Shown here piece after piece: positions 50,159-62,452 of a stretch of 64,000 bases of DNA. The translations under genes were made by a program, and so were the position numbers. Position 1 is the stretch's first letter. Every line of letters begins with the position of its first letter. The notes beneath the pieces were generated by a model. The model worked only from the letters and a program-made list of their open reading frames with translations. It had not been told where the DNA came from and did no database searches. This DNA is from Owenia fusiformis. Its lineage: Eukaryota > Annelida > Polychaeta > Sabellida > Oweniidae. The stretch is from contig CAIIXF020000006.1 in the NCBI GenBank assembly GCA_903813345.2, positions 20,591,936-20,655,935 of the forward strand. Reading direction: 5' to 3'.

Positions 50159-50673
50159 TGATTAATAAGAAAAAAGATGATCAAAGGAAGTAAAATATAG
50201 AATATAACTCTACTAAAAAATTCTCATTCTCCATCAGCAAATGTTTGTCTTTCATGCTGCAGAGAGAGGATGTGGCAGATATGTTGATGCATTTGGAGAA
50301 TGAAAAATGAGAAATTCTAGCAATTGATGTCTTTAGTCAGATATAGATGGAACATTAAGATTTGTAACTTTCACAATAGGGTGGTTAAGTTACAGCCAAG
50401 TAAATAGTACAAATGGGAAAAATTATCCACAGAGAACCATAATTCTACAAGTTTACATAAAAGTTTTTTTTAAAACGTGTATCTTAACCTCCCTATTATG
50501 TTAATAAATGTCCTGGTCAATATATTGGACATTTAGAATATCATTCAAACCAAGGGTCAGGGAATTAACTCTAATAATGTTCATTTTCATGTAAAACAAA
50601 AACTTGCCAATTTATAATTAGAAAAATCTTAATGCAAAACCTTTGCTTACATATATGCATACTTACCTACGTT

Positions 50674-51040
50674 CCTGCATGAGGAATCACTCCCCAAGAA
50701 CAAGGATCAAAGGATTGATTTATCCATTTGAAGAAATATACATTGTAGTTTATTCTGATACATCCTGCATGAGGAATCACTCCCCAAGAACAAGGATCAA
50801 AGGATTGATTTATCCATTTGAAGAAATATACATTGTAGTTTATTCTGATACATCCTGCATGAGGAATCACTCCCCAAGAACAAGGATCAAAGGATTGATT
50901 TATCCATTTGAAGAAATATACATTGTAGTTTATTCTGATACATCCTGCATGAGGAATCACTCCCCAAGAACAAGGATCAAAGGATTGATTTATCCATTTG
51001 AAGAAATATACATTGTAGTTTATTCTGATACATCCTGCAT
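50674..51040. repeat. Four exact 90-bp tandem repeats plus a partial fifth
   Basis: A 90-bp unit beginning cctgcatgaggaatcac starts at 50674, 50764, 50854 and 50944, with a seven-base start of a fifth at 51034. The copies appear identical. Because 90 is divisible by three, the array stays open on both strands (about 138 codons plus, 133 minus), which looks like a 30-residue repeat protein but is better explained by the repeat itself. It lies about 0.5 kb after the AP-3 mu stop codon. Confidence 0.95.
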
Positions 51041-51554
51041 ATGGAGAATGCACATGTAGACATGCCATTTGGTGGATAGTATCTCTTTAGTTTTGGGATA
51101 TATAATGTAACTATTGTATATATTATAAAATGAACCTATATGTAATTAATGATAATAAGTGGTCTGTATACCAAGATGTTCTGTAGATATACTGTAGATA
51201 GTCAATATATGGAATGGATCTATGATAACGATAATTGCAATAGCATTGTAGTTAATTACTTGACTGACACTTGTCTTGACGACTGTCAATAGGGAAGGTA
51301 GGGGGCATAAAACAGTGAATTCAATTGTGAATTACAAAGAGAAAAAAGAAGGTACAGAATTATGAAGATTAAAAATAACAAATCAGAGAATTACAACAAG
51401 ATAAAAAAGCTTTTTTGAAGAGAAAGAATAACATAAGTTGGATCAATGTACATGCACAATGTACAGTTGTAGTGTATTTGAAATTGGAAGTGTGTACTTT
51501 TAGTGAATAACACCACCATATGTACATTTCATCTGCCTGTCATCATATCAGTGC

Positions 51555-51560
51555 AATAAA
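51555..51560 (+). promoter_or_regulatory. Candidate polyadenylation signal for AP-3 mu
   Basis: An AATAAA hexamer occurs about 1.4 kb after the AP-3 mu stop codon and is followed within 25 nt by T-rich sequence. If used, the 3' UTR would contain the four 90-bp tandem repeats. Other weaker hexamers nearby cannot be excluded. Confidence 0.35.
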
Positions 51561-51819
51561 CTGAATGTGAAAAACATTTTTTATTTATAGTTTATTTTAT
51601 TTTCACAAAAATCAATAACTAATACAATACAATTTGGCTAGGCTCAAAGAGCATTATTAGCCAAGTATGAATGCAGTATATAAAACCTTATAATCAAGGT
51701 AAAATGTTTAAAGTTCACTCAACAGGGGCCTGTGTGGTGGCTGGACACTTTTCTAGAAATATTGCACTGAGACTGAGTACTTTAATATTCAAACATCTGG
51801 TAAGTGATGGAGTACCATA

Positions 51820-52298
51820 TTAGAATAATTGTAATTTTTCCATTTTAGTTTTAAATGTATTAAAGTAACCAAACTTTAGTTGGCAGAGTTGTGCTTCAAA
51901 GTCTACTAAAAATGGTTTCCTGAGGGGACAATTGAAAATAGCATGGTGTGTGGTTTCATTATCTTGGTTGCAATAACATGTAGGAGTTTGTACATTTGTA
52001 AAATTGTGGGCATGAAGATGTGCTTGGAAAATAAGGTCTTATCTGACTCTATACAAAATTATTTCTTGATGCCTTGTTATGTGGAGGTCAGGTGCTAAGA
52101 TTACTTTAGGTGGAGCAATTTCTTCGAGGAAACCTTTTTTATTAAATAATTTAACATTTTCTTTTTGCTTTATTTCCGGTTGGAGAGCATTCCATTCATT
52201 TAAAATTGAAATTATACACGATTTATTCAAAGTATTTGATCTTTTGACCGGAAGTTGATACATTGAGGTGTATCTTACTATCTTAGACCTTCTCTAAT
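51820..52298 (-). mobile_element. 5'-truncated LINE, end of the reverse-transcriptase ORF
   Basis: The minus strand reads RYTSMYQLPVKRSNTLNKSC and onward, with LNEWNALQPEIKQ, then after one in-frame TAA DLIFQAHLHAHNFTNVQT and PTCYCNQDNETTHHAIFNCP, ending KMEKLQLF-stop at 51820. The WN.L...I region followed by a C.C....E..HH...C cluster is the usual C-terminus of non-LTR retrotransposon ORF2. Only the 3' end is left, and the internal stop shows it is dead. It ends about 260 bp from the AP-3 mu polyadenylation candidate. Confidence 0.75.
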
Positions 52299-52468
52299 GG
52301 TAGGTCTGCGAAATTTAGTTAACATTTCTGAGACATATCAAGGCACTAGATTTGCCTGAACTTTAAACATCAATGACATTCTGTGAACCTTTCTCTTCTC
52401 TGAAAAACAATGCTAAACAATGCTATCTTTTGTTAGTCGCCCATCCGTGCTACACAACCAAGGCTTTT

Positions 52469-55400
52469 AGTGCAGTCAGAATGTGGGTTTCGGCGTGCGT
52501 TCAGAGGGATTTTATGAGACATAATTTTTCATGTTACTACTATGATTATACATATTTTTATGGATTATTAGATCTTAGTTTTTCAGATTTTAGATTTTGT
52601 GGCCATTTAACCCCCCCATGGGCGAAAATTTGGACCCCTACTATAAAATTGGGCAAGAACTCAAAAAATACTCAGTGGAATGTTTCCAAATTACTAAGTT
52701 ATATTGGTATGGACTAATTGAATATACGATAAAAATTTCATGTCACATGGTTAAGTGGTTGCCATGGAAATGGATGAAACATGCCCTTCGGGTGTCAATT
52801 TTCAGGCCAATTTTTCAGGACTGACAGAGTCATTTCATGCATATTTTGTCCCCAATGTGTTAGGAAGGGTTAAAATGTAAATAGAAAACTTCTATAATAT
52901 ATTAGCAACAATTGTATGTAAAGATCAGTCCACAAAATCTCAGATTTTGGCCTTTTATTGGTCCATGACTTATACAGGGGTCTATTTTATAGACTCGAGC
53001 TCCCACATTGGATGGATGCTATAACTTTTGAAATAAGGGTGATCCAGGTCTCATTTTTTCAAATCTTCATAAATGGTTGGTTTTAAGTATTTTGATATAA
53101 GTTTGGAGCTGGTATATGATTGGTTGCCGTGGTAACCAGGGTTTTAAGGAAATCCTGACCCCGACATTGAATGGATGTTATAACTTTTGAAATAAGGGAG
53201 ATTCATGTCTCATTTTTTCAGATTTTTGACAATGATGGATTTAAAGTATTGATTTAGACTTTGGAAGCTGAAATTTGATTGGTTACCATGGAAACCAGGG
53301 TTTTGTTGAAATTCAGACCTCCACAATTGATGAACACTATAACTCTTAAATACAGCCAGATAAGATATAATCTTTTCGGATGTAAGATAATAATAATATG
53401 TGTGTATTGTATTAGACTTTGGAAGCTAGGATTTATTTGTCTGCCATGGTAACCATGTTTCATTGTCATGGTAACTGCTGTTTTCGTTTTCAGATTCACC
53501 TTTATTCTAAAATACCAAGTTGCTCAAAGTTACCATTTTATTCTTAATTTGGGGATTTTTTTTGTATTTTATATGATTTACATGCTCATGACTCAATAAT
53601 ACTAGAGATGCAAACATTGTTTGGCTCATAAAATATCAAATACTAGTAAACAATACATGTATGTCTGACAATATTGCCTTATTCCATACGACTAGTTCTT
53701 ACAAAAGCTCTGACTCCCAATTTATTCATTTGTACTCATCATTACTGTTTTCATTTAGCACAATTTCCTCTTAACATCAATTTCTGTTGGAATGAAGGAT
53801 TGTTTTGACCATTCTGGAGATAAGGATCCTCAGGGGATATAGTCCATTCATGCAGTATTGGACTTGGTAGAATGGGTTTAGACTGGTCCCTGTGGATTCA
53901 CTGTATGTAAAATGTGGTTGGGATCCTTGGCTGAACCCTCAAATATCAATATGTTCCCATCCAATCTGTCAAATTTGAATGTGTTCCGATATCAACCAAA
54001 ATAATGCCCAAAAGCCATACCAAATGCCCAAATATAGGACCAGTGCCATACCAAATATCCAGATATGAAAACATGGCCATTCAAAATTTCTAATGCCTCG
54101 AGAAGAAGGCAGATCATTGAGGAAAACAACCAAAAACAACCTCACATTAAGGATATACTAGATCAATGCCATACATGTAAAACAAGTGAGGGGCAACATA
54201 TTTTTCACAACCATTCCCAAATCCGACCATTGCCATACCTCTCAAGTCAATTTGGAGAGCATTCTCATACCAGATCCTAAAATTTGGGTCCATTGCCATA
54301 TCAAATGTCATAAGTACCCCACCTGAGCTGAGGATCCCCTCAAGGTTTATATACAGTGAACTCGATGGGAGACGAGGGGGGGGGGTAATGTTTCCACTTC
54401 CAAATATAAGTTTTATCATCCATCCTCTTCAAATGTTATAATGAGCAATCATTACAAGGTGGAAGAGTTCATCATTTAATTCATTGCATTATATTAGTTG
54501 CTATGAAAGCAGTGAAGGACCAGTCTTGAAAGATGGGAAGAGTTGAAATGTCAACACCTCCATAAGTGAGGGCAGCACTGTTCTGCTTTGGAGAATATCT
54601 TATGTGAAACAGCTCATATCGTTATCTATTGATGTAAGTTACAAACATATTTTTGTAATTCTGCTGTACTTTTACTGGTGAACAATTCAACTTTGGATTT
54701 TTGTGTCAGAAATTTCTATATTGATTCCTATTATGAAGAAAACAACCTTAAGAACCTCAAATGTGAACTATGTCCCATTAGATGTCAGAATCTCAACCCA
54801 ACCCCTGTAGCTGCAAACCTAGGACCAAGTCCTGTATGAAGCCATATTAGCCTTCAATGCGTTTACTGGATCAGAATAAAGGAAAAGTAAATCAACTGAA
54901 ACGGAAAAAAAAACAATTCTTAAAGTTGTTTTCTTCTATAGGAAACAATATAGGAATTCCCGCTACCATAAAATCGAAAGTTGAATTGTTCACCTGCAAA
55001 AAAACAGCAGAAATAGAAAAATAACTGCCACTAATAGATTACAAGATGAGCTGTTTCCCATGAGATACAGAACAAAACAGAACAGTGCTGCCCTCACTTA
55101 TGAAGGTGTTGACATTTTCTTTCACATTTGAAGAGGGTAAATTATCAAACCTATGTATGGACACATTCCCACCAGCCTAAACCCAGCTCTACCATTGTGC
55201 CCAACACTGCATGAATGAACTGTGAATTCCCTGACAAATCTTTAACACAAGAATGGTCAAAAGAATCCTTCTTTCCAATAGAAATTGTTGATATTTTTAA
55301 TTAAGAGGTAATTGTGGAAGATAAAAACGATAATGATGAGTAAAAACAAGTTGGGAGTCAGAATATGTGTGAGAACTAGTAGAATGGAATGAGGCTATAC

Positions 55401-56529
55401 TGTCAGACATACAGGATAAATTGCTGAATTTAAGAGCAAAATAATAATTTTGAGCGTTTTGGTATAACATGTTGTGAATTGACCATTCTCAAATGAAGGT
55501 AAAAATGAAATAAAAAATTAAGGGTACCATGACGACGAAACATGGTTACCATGGCAATCAACTAAATGCTAAGCTACAAAGTCTAATTCAATACACAAAC
55601 CTAATTAATTTTTAAGACCTGAAATGATGATATCTGTATCTGCTTAAATTCAAACGTTAAAGCATTTATCAATTGAGGAGGTCCAAATTTCAATAAAAAC
55701 TAGTTACCATGGTAACCAATCAAATTTCAGCTCCCAAAGTCTAATTTAGTATTTATAATCAATCATTGTCTAAGATCTGAAATAATGAGACATGTATCTC
55801 CCTTATTTCAAAAGTTATAGCATCCATCCAATGTTGGGGTCAGAATTTCCCTAAAACCCTGGTTACCATGGCAACCAATCACATGTCAGCTCCCAAAGTA
55901 TATAAAAATACTTAAAACTAACCATTTATGAAGATCTGAAAAAATGAGACCCGTATCTCCATTATTTCAAAAGTTATAGCATCCATCCAATGTGGGAGCT
56001 CGAGTCTATGAAATAGACCCCTGTATAAGTCATGGACCAATACAAGGCCAAAATCTGAGGTTTTGTGGACTGATCTTTACATACAATTGTTGCTAATATA
56101 TTATAGAAGTTTTCTACTAACATTTTAACCCTTCCTAACACATTGGTGACAAAATATGCATGAAATGACTCTGTCAGTCCTGAAAAATTGGCCTGAAAAT
56201 TGACACCCGAAGGGCATGTTTTATCCATTTCCATGGCAACCACTTAACCATGTGACATGAAATTTTTATCATATATTCAATTAGCCTATACCAATATAAC
56301 AATGTAATTTGGAAACATTCCACTGAGTATTTTTTGAGTTCTTGCCCAATTTTATAGTAGGGGTCCAAATTTTAGCCCATGGGGGGTTAAATGGCCACAA
56401 AATCTAAAAGCTGAAAAACTAAGACCTAATAAATCCATAAAAATATGTATAATCATAGTAGTAACATGAAGAATTATGTCTCATAAAATCCCTCTGAACG
56501 CACGCCGAAACCCACATTCTGACTGCACT
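52469..56529. repeat. ~4.1-kb inverted repeat element
   Basis: Arms of about 1 kb (52469-53500 and 55500-56529) are inverted copies, starting agtgcagtcagaatgtggg. Inner segments also pair: 53690-53830 with 55240-55390, and 54530-54700 with 54960-55130. The left half has an extra block around 53840-54480. Each outer arm contains a frame reading DPYYKIGQELKKYSVECFQI, but the frames are short. No transposase is evident. Confidence 0.8.
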
Positions 56530-56753
56530 ATTTGTCATTACATATTTAGCATTGGTGTTTAATGCTGACGGTCGGCAGGTCGGTAACCATTCAAGGATGA
56601 ATGATCGGAATTATGATTGTGCACTGGTTAGCGATTGTTGGATTTGGACTTTCAATGTCGTTATTTTTATCGTACCTAACAAGAAGTACGATATTGTAGT
56701 CAGCTTGACGGGCGGCGGGTGGGCGAGTGGCGGGCGGCGTCTCACTTTTCAGC

Positions 56754-57270
56754 TTGTCTACAGGTTTCCAGCCAAACCATTTGAGGGATTCATCTGAAAT
56801 TTTCAGGGATGTTTCTACATATCAACGTCAAGAACTGATTAGTTTTTGGGCATTCTGGTTAAATTTTAGGTGGCCATTTTGGATTTTCTGTCCTAAAATC
56901 TTCACTTTCAAGACCTGTCTACAGATTTTCAGCCAAACCATTTGAGGGATTCATCTGAAATTTTCAGGGATGTTTCTACATATCAACGGATCAAGAACTG
57001 ATTGGTTTTTGGGCATTCTGGGTAAATTTTAAGGTGGCCATTTTGGATTTTCCGTCCTAAAATCTTCACTTTCAAGACTTGTCTACAGGTTTCCAGCCAA
57101 ACCATTTGAGGGATTCATCTGAAATTTTTAGGGATGTTTCTACATATCTACGTCAAGAACTGATTAGTTTTTGGGCATTCTGGGTAAATGTTAAGGCTGC
57201 CATTTTAGATTTTCCGTTCTAAAATCTTGTAGTCTATCGAGGCTTGTCTACAGGTTTCCAGCCAAACCGT
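56754..57270. repeat. Three ~163-bp tandem repeats next to the sulfotransferase 3' end
   Basis: Units starting ttgtctacaggtttccagcc begin at 56754, 56915, 57079 and (partial) 57244. They share gggcattctgg and ggtggccattttggatttt. They end less than 200 bp beyond the sulfotransferase stop codon, so part may fall in its 3' UTR. Confidence 0.8.
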
Positions 57271-57457
57271 TCACATTTTTACATATGTTACACAGTGATT
57301 GATAAGTTCTAGAGCTGATTAACTTTTCTGCGGCCATCTTGCTTTCTTGGTCAACAAGACCACAATGCTGTGTTTTAGGTACGATATTGTTCACGTCTGT
57401 GCCTTGTTTATAAAGGCAGCATTGTGTATGTCATCACTGGTTATAATTTTCATACTC

Positions 57458-60400
57458 CTATTCATAATCAAATTTCCAAGAACAGCCCTCCATTTTTTCA
57501 GCAAAACGTTTATCAAACTGCTCACTCTGATTGACGGTGAAATAGTTTTTCCAGTCGCCAACTTTCCCCTTTCTCATGAACTCACTTTTGCTCAAGTCGA
57601 ACCATTCTTCAAATCGGAAATTTGTATTTGGGTTAGCTTTCATTTTGTCGAAGCTTGATTCAGTTGCAATTTTTGCAACAGTGTTTTCATCGAGTTCCAC
57701 ATTAAGAAAAGTGGCAACATCTTTAACAGATTTGAATGGATTTTTGTGCATGTCTTCATAAGTTGTTAAAAACATTTCAGAGAAAGTACCATCCTGTTTA
57801 GCATTCCAATACTGTTTTATGTGATCAAACCAATTTCCCCATAGTAGGTAACCGTCGATATACATTTCGAAAAACTCATTCCAAGTGCCTTGGAAATTAT
57901 AAGTTTTATCCATTCGATATAAATGATAAAATGACACTGCGGTATCTTTAGGGTTCCTTGCCACATATATGACCTTGACCTTCTTTTCTGTCGTCTGCTT
58001 TGGGAGCATGCGCAATTGCAGATGGGATTTCATGCATCGTTGGGCTTCAATCGGCATATCTTTAAGTTGCTTATATTCACCGTAGAGTTCTAAGAATGGT
58101 ACTCTCTCATGTATTGGTTTTTCATTAGCCTTGTCAACATCCCCTTTGGCTAGAATCAAGGAGACAATTTGAATCATCCAGGTCGTTCCTGAAATCAACA
58201 CATTATTCAGATTATTATCAGATTAATTGTACATATATTTTTGATTAATTTGAATGATTTTGGTATTTTTTATCTCGGATTATTTCTTTCAATTTTCTTA
58301 TTGAGTTGAATAGAAACGCAGAACAGAATTGTTTATGGATGACGACAGAAACGCCGTTTTTACATCTAAATTCAAATGTCATAAATTCATTAATAATCAT
58401 ATCATATGGCAGCCGGAAGTTTTATTGGATATAGCATATCAAAGCCTGTCAATCTTTGAATCTAATTTGTTCCTTAGTTATTAAAAATGCTTGGAAATTG
58501 TTGAGATGTAGATGAGAAATTTGATGAATTATTTAAATCGCCAGCATAAACAAGCGTCGTATGTAATCCAAAAGAAGACTTTCACTACCGACTGACATGG
58601 ATTTGAAGATTGGCGAGTAAAACAAGACAGGGGTTTTATATGAGTTGATGTTCTCTAAATCTCGCCTAACCATTGCGTAAACAGGCGTCACCGTACAGCG
58701 TACAGCTTTCGCCATTTTGGACCACCATTTTATCGACGGAAGAATCGAGATAAGAAATATCATTGATTTTATCAACATTGGGTCAGTTCACTGCATTCTT
58801 TCGGTAAGAGAATTGCGAATATGTGTGTCAACTTCAGATGATCCACTTCAACGTGATTTTCTTGTAAAACATCAATGCACGGTGTCCAACCCAAACGCTC
58901 TTACATGCACGACAGAGCGTTTCATTACTGAAACTAAACAAAGGAACGCACCGGAGTAGGAAAATGGCGGGCGGAAATGATGAGTCGTCTGACGATCTCC
59001 CAAATAATGGGAATAAGAGGTATATGTTACTTATTTCGAGTATACCATTCGATGGGTGTGATATCCATGTTGTACTTGGCTAGCTGTTGACGTTTGAAGC
59101 AATTAGGAAGAGCTGTACAAACCAATATAGTTATCAAAATTCATAAACAATTCATATTCAAAACCCCTTTTGTCGAGACAGTTGATTAGTCGAGTCAAAA
59201 TAAGAGCATCAGAGTATATTTTGGTCAAATAACAAAGCTTTAACACACCATACATTATCGTAATTGTGATCTCATCGAAAATCCAGTCTTAAAAATGATG
59301 ACATTCTCAGATTCAAGAAACGCTGCGATCTGTGTGAACTGGAAACGCTGCGGTACTAGTCTAGATATGTGTAGGATCCCGGAATTAGCTTGACCTTCCT
59401 TTTCAGGAAGAGAAGGAAAAGATCTATTAATACCCCTTGGCATCAAAAGAAAACAGATTAATTCACATTTAAACTTTTTGTTTTTTTGTCAATAGTTCAA
59501 ATATGTTTTAGCACACATGAAGGCAAAACATCATCTAATGTAGGCTTAAAATCGGCTTGTTGCACGTGTAGCATCACCAGGTTGGGAAGTTTCAATTTGC
59601 CTAACAAGTACAACACGTTTTTGAGAGATAGATTCGATTCCGAACTCTTCACTAATAATCTGAATATAATATCAAAACAAAATGGTAACAGCGTTTCTAA
59701 AAATGTATCCAAAATCGATGGAGCGTTTCGAGGAAAACAAGCGATTTCTCGAGAACAAGTGATGAATTTGGACTGGGATTTTAACAAATGAGAATATACG
59801 AGTTTTTGATCTACTATTTTGACAGAAAGATTGACGTTTTCATAGTAAATACAAATTTTATTCGTAATTTGTGGTCAATTCGTCAACTTCAGATTCGTTC
59901 GATCTACACTACGGAGCTTTGATCAAGCACATAACAGTTTACCACCAGAAGTTGAATAAATAAGATCTTTGCTCAGGTTATAGTTCATCGAATGGTACAT
60001 AATATGTCACCATAACGTACGATATGTAAGAGAAACGAGTGAAACAATACGTACGGCCATAGTGGGATCTTCATTAGCCGCCATTTTATTTCGCTCCGCA
60101 GCGTTTCCGTGTGAATGAAACGCTCCGTTAGTTGTGCATGTAAGAGCGTTTGGGTTGGACACCATGAACATACATGCCCATACCGTCAGCTGTCTGTATT
60201 TTTTGCCTGAATTTCACAAAATCCTCGCTAATTTTTGTTTTACTCCGTAGATAACAGTAACATAACGAATAGCAGATCTTATTATACAGAGAGTTTATGT
60301 CAACCTGACTTTCATTTTGGATGTTATTACAATAAACAGATTCTGTACGGTGACGAGGTGACCTTCATGCTAAACAGAGGCATTTTATATGTCTCTGTGC

Positions 60401-62452
60401 TAAATGTATTTGAAATGTTTTTTTCATTTCATAATTTATTTTCACACGTTTTCACACGATGCAGTACCCTGCGCGCAGAGTCTATAGATATAAACTTGAC
60501 AAAGCTCTATTAAGAAGTGAAGTCAAACGAATGCATGCATGTAGATGCGTTCAAACATGACCTCGACTCTAATGAATAGTTATATAGAGACATGATAGGT
60601 CAAATGACACGAGCTGACGTAATTTCGCGTATTTAGCAATGCAGGTTCGTTGTTCACAAAGTCCACTAGGTCTCCAAGTTTTACTGGTGTGTAACAAATC
60701 TATCTCGAATTTGCACATATTATTATGGATAAAGTAATGAATCCACATACTAAGCGCCATGTGTCAAGAATAAAAAACAGTTAACATTTTCAGATGAGGT
60801 TAAATAATATTTTATAATATTTCCTCGAAACGCTCTGTCGATTTTGTACACAATTTTTTACCATTTTATTTAGACATTATTTTCAGATTATTAGAGAAGA
60901 GTTCGGAATCGAATCTATCTCTCAAATACGTCTTGTACTAGTTAGGCAATATGTAGCTTTTTGAACATCTCAGAATTCCAATGACGACATCGTCACCGTA
61001 CAGTCGACGTGTCACCGTACAGATCTGATTTTTTATTTGTTAAATCTTCAACTGGCCTACTATATATGTAGTTAAAATCATAGGTTCTCGGAAAAATAAC
61101 CCATACTCTCGGACTTTCTATAACACACGAAATCGTATCTGTTTTCATCAAATTTTATTTTAAAAATAAACAAAGATCGACCACCATGCCATCTTTATTT
61201 AAAAATTATTCCTATCGGCCTTTGCCTATGGTTAAAATATATATTCTCGGAAAAATAACCCATACTCTCGGACTTTCTATAACACACGAAATCGTATCTG
61301 TTTTCATCAAAGGACAAGGTGCAATTATTGGCAAATATTCCTATGGTCAAAATGAATCATTCGTAGGTGTAACATGAAGAATAAAATGTCATATAATACT
61401 TTGGAAAATATTAAAGTGCTCGGACACACATAAGCTGAGATAGGGATCATTTCGTTCAGTAAGGTTGTATTGACTTACATGGGGCTGTGAACCATTGATT
61501 TGACATGAGGATATCAGCAGATCCCAATAGAGGCCATTGGTTTCAATTGATTATCACAGAAATACCAAAAATACACTATGACCTGAATCGATTGCAAACT
61601 TAATAATTTAATAACAATACGACACAAATGGTTTATCTCATCAAATGTGCAAATATGAAGTTTGCAATCGATTCAGGTCATACTTAAAATTAAAAGATTG
61701 TACATTTTTTTATCATTTCTTTCCCTACAAAATGGCTATAGAAAAATGCTCCAAAAACAACTTTTACACTTATCAAATATCATACAAGTTTGTAAAACCA
61801 AAGATTATACTATTATATTTCATTATGTAGTAACATATTTGGATAAGATGCAGGGATGCGTAGGATGTAAATGGATTTTGACAGACACAAAAATACTTCC
61901 TGGTTTGGAATCTATGCCTCTACACTTCATGATTGAATTATGACCCTAATAAGTGGCCTATACATCAATACAGTGCTGAATATAGGTCAACTAGTGTGCA
62001 TATAAATGTAATAATTGAAGCAGAATATTCATTTTGAAAAATCAGATGAATTATTTTTTTCCCATGGGGAGATCCCAATGGCGGGTGTATAAGGTCCTTT
62101 TATTTTAAAAACCCTCATCATAGTTTTTGCTTCAAATAAGTTAATTTCGCCACCGTACAGAAAACTGCACACTACTGAGTACTATATTTTCAGTTTTGAC
62201 GCTTTACGGTGACGCCTGTTTATGCGATGTTTAGGAGTATGTTATTAGATTCATTTACTCACCGCACTTTGGATAAGTGTCTATGAGAATATCACCATCG
62301 CGAAGCTCCAAGTCTCTGATCTCAAGAAGACTTTCCTTGCTTGTAGCTAACCCCTCAAACAGTACACCATCATGGAAATACTCGGTCTTAATCTTGTGTT
62401 TGAATTTCTCCTGCAAGGCCTTACAATGTTGTTTTACATTTCTCTCAGACAT
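57458..62452 (-). CDS. Cytosolic sulfotransferase (SULT family), two exons
   Basis: This gene encodes an enzyme that moves sulfate from PAPS to a hydroxyl or amine of a small molecule. Exon 1 is 62263-62452 and exon 2 is 57458-58188. The donor (gcg/gtgagt) and acceptor (gatttcag) join in phase 1 to give 306 residues, close to the usual 290-300. The 5' phosphosulfate loop is TYPKCGTTW at residues 59-67, with Cys where Ser is more usual. The probable catalytic His is H119 in MKSHLQL. The 3' phosphate site VARNPKDTAVS gives R141 and S149, and the RKGKVGDWK motif (269-277) completes PAPS binding. There is no signal peptide or membrane segment, so it should be cytosolic. The single 4.07-kb intron is packed with repeats. 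The acceptor substrate cannot be read from sequence, so no subfamily is assigned. Confidence 0.95.
58878..60166. mobile_element. Second copy of the 44-bp-TIR element, inside the sulfotransferase intron
   Basis: The ends start CACGGTGTCCAACCC on the left and the complement of CATGGTGTCCAACCC on the right. The interior matches the 3103-4058 element in the opposite orientation over several hundred bases, including the ATGGCGG segments near each end, and it is about 330 bp longer. I see no clear target duplication, which suggests an older or altered insertion. Confidence 0.8.
61085..61311. repeat. 68-bp direct repeat, 159 bp apart
   Basis: The segment ttctcggaaaaataaccc onward at 61085-61152 is repeated exactly at 61244-61311 within the sulfotransferase intron. 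The exact match indicates a recent duplication. Confidence 0.85.
61578..61681. repeat. 24-bp perfect inverted repeat
   Basis: The arm atgacctgaatcgattgcaa (plus 4 more bases) at 61578-61601 is complemented exactly at 61658-61681, with 56 bp between. It could form a cruciform or be a tiny MITE. Confidence 0.85.

Larger units (their letters stand above)
58672..62227. repeat. Intron-scale inverted pair and six GTCACCGTACAG motifs
   Basis: Near each end of the sulfotransferase intron lie inverted copies of a ~27-bp sequence (gcgtaaacaggcgtcaccgt at 58675, complement ending near 62227). The 12-mer GTCACCGTACAG or a one-base variant occurs at 58687, 60343 (complement), 60992, 61011, 62149 and 62202 (complement). 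This may be a composite transposon filling most of the intron. Confidence 0.5.

Noticed and set aside
50643-51059. 138-codon plus-strand and 133-codon minus-strand frames with 30-residue repeats
   Set aside because: They exist because a 90-bp unit is tandemly repeated; both strands are open and neither has a recognisable protein.
57347-57658. 103-codon plus-strand frame
   Set aside because: It is antisense to the sulfotransferase exon and has no family signature.
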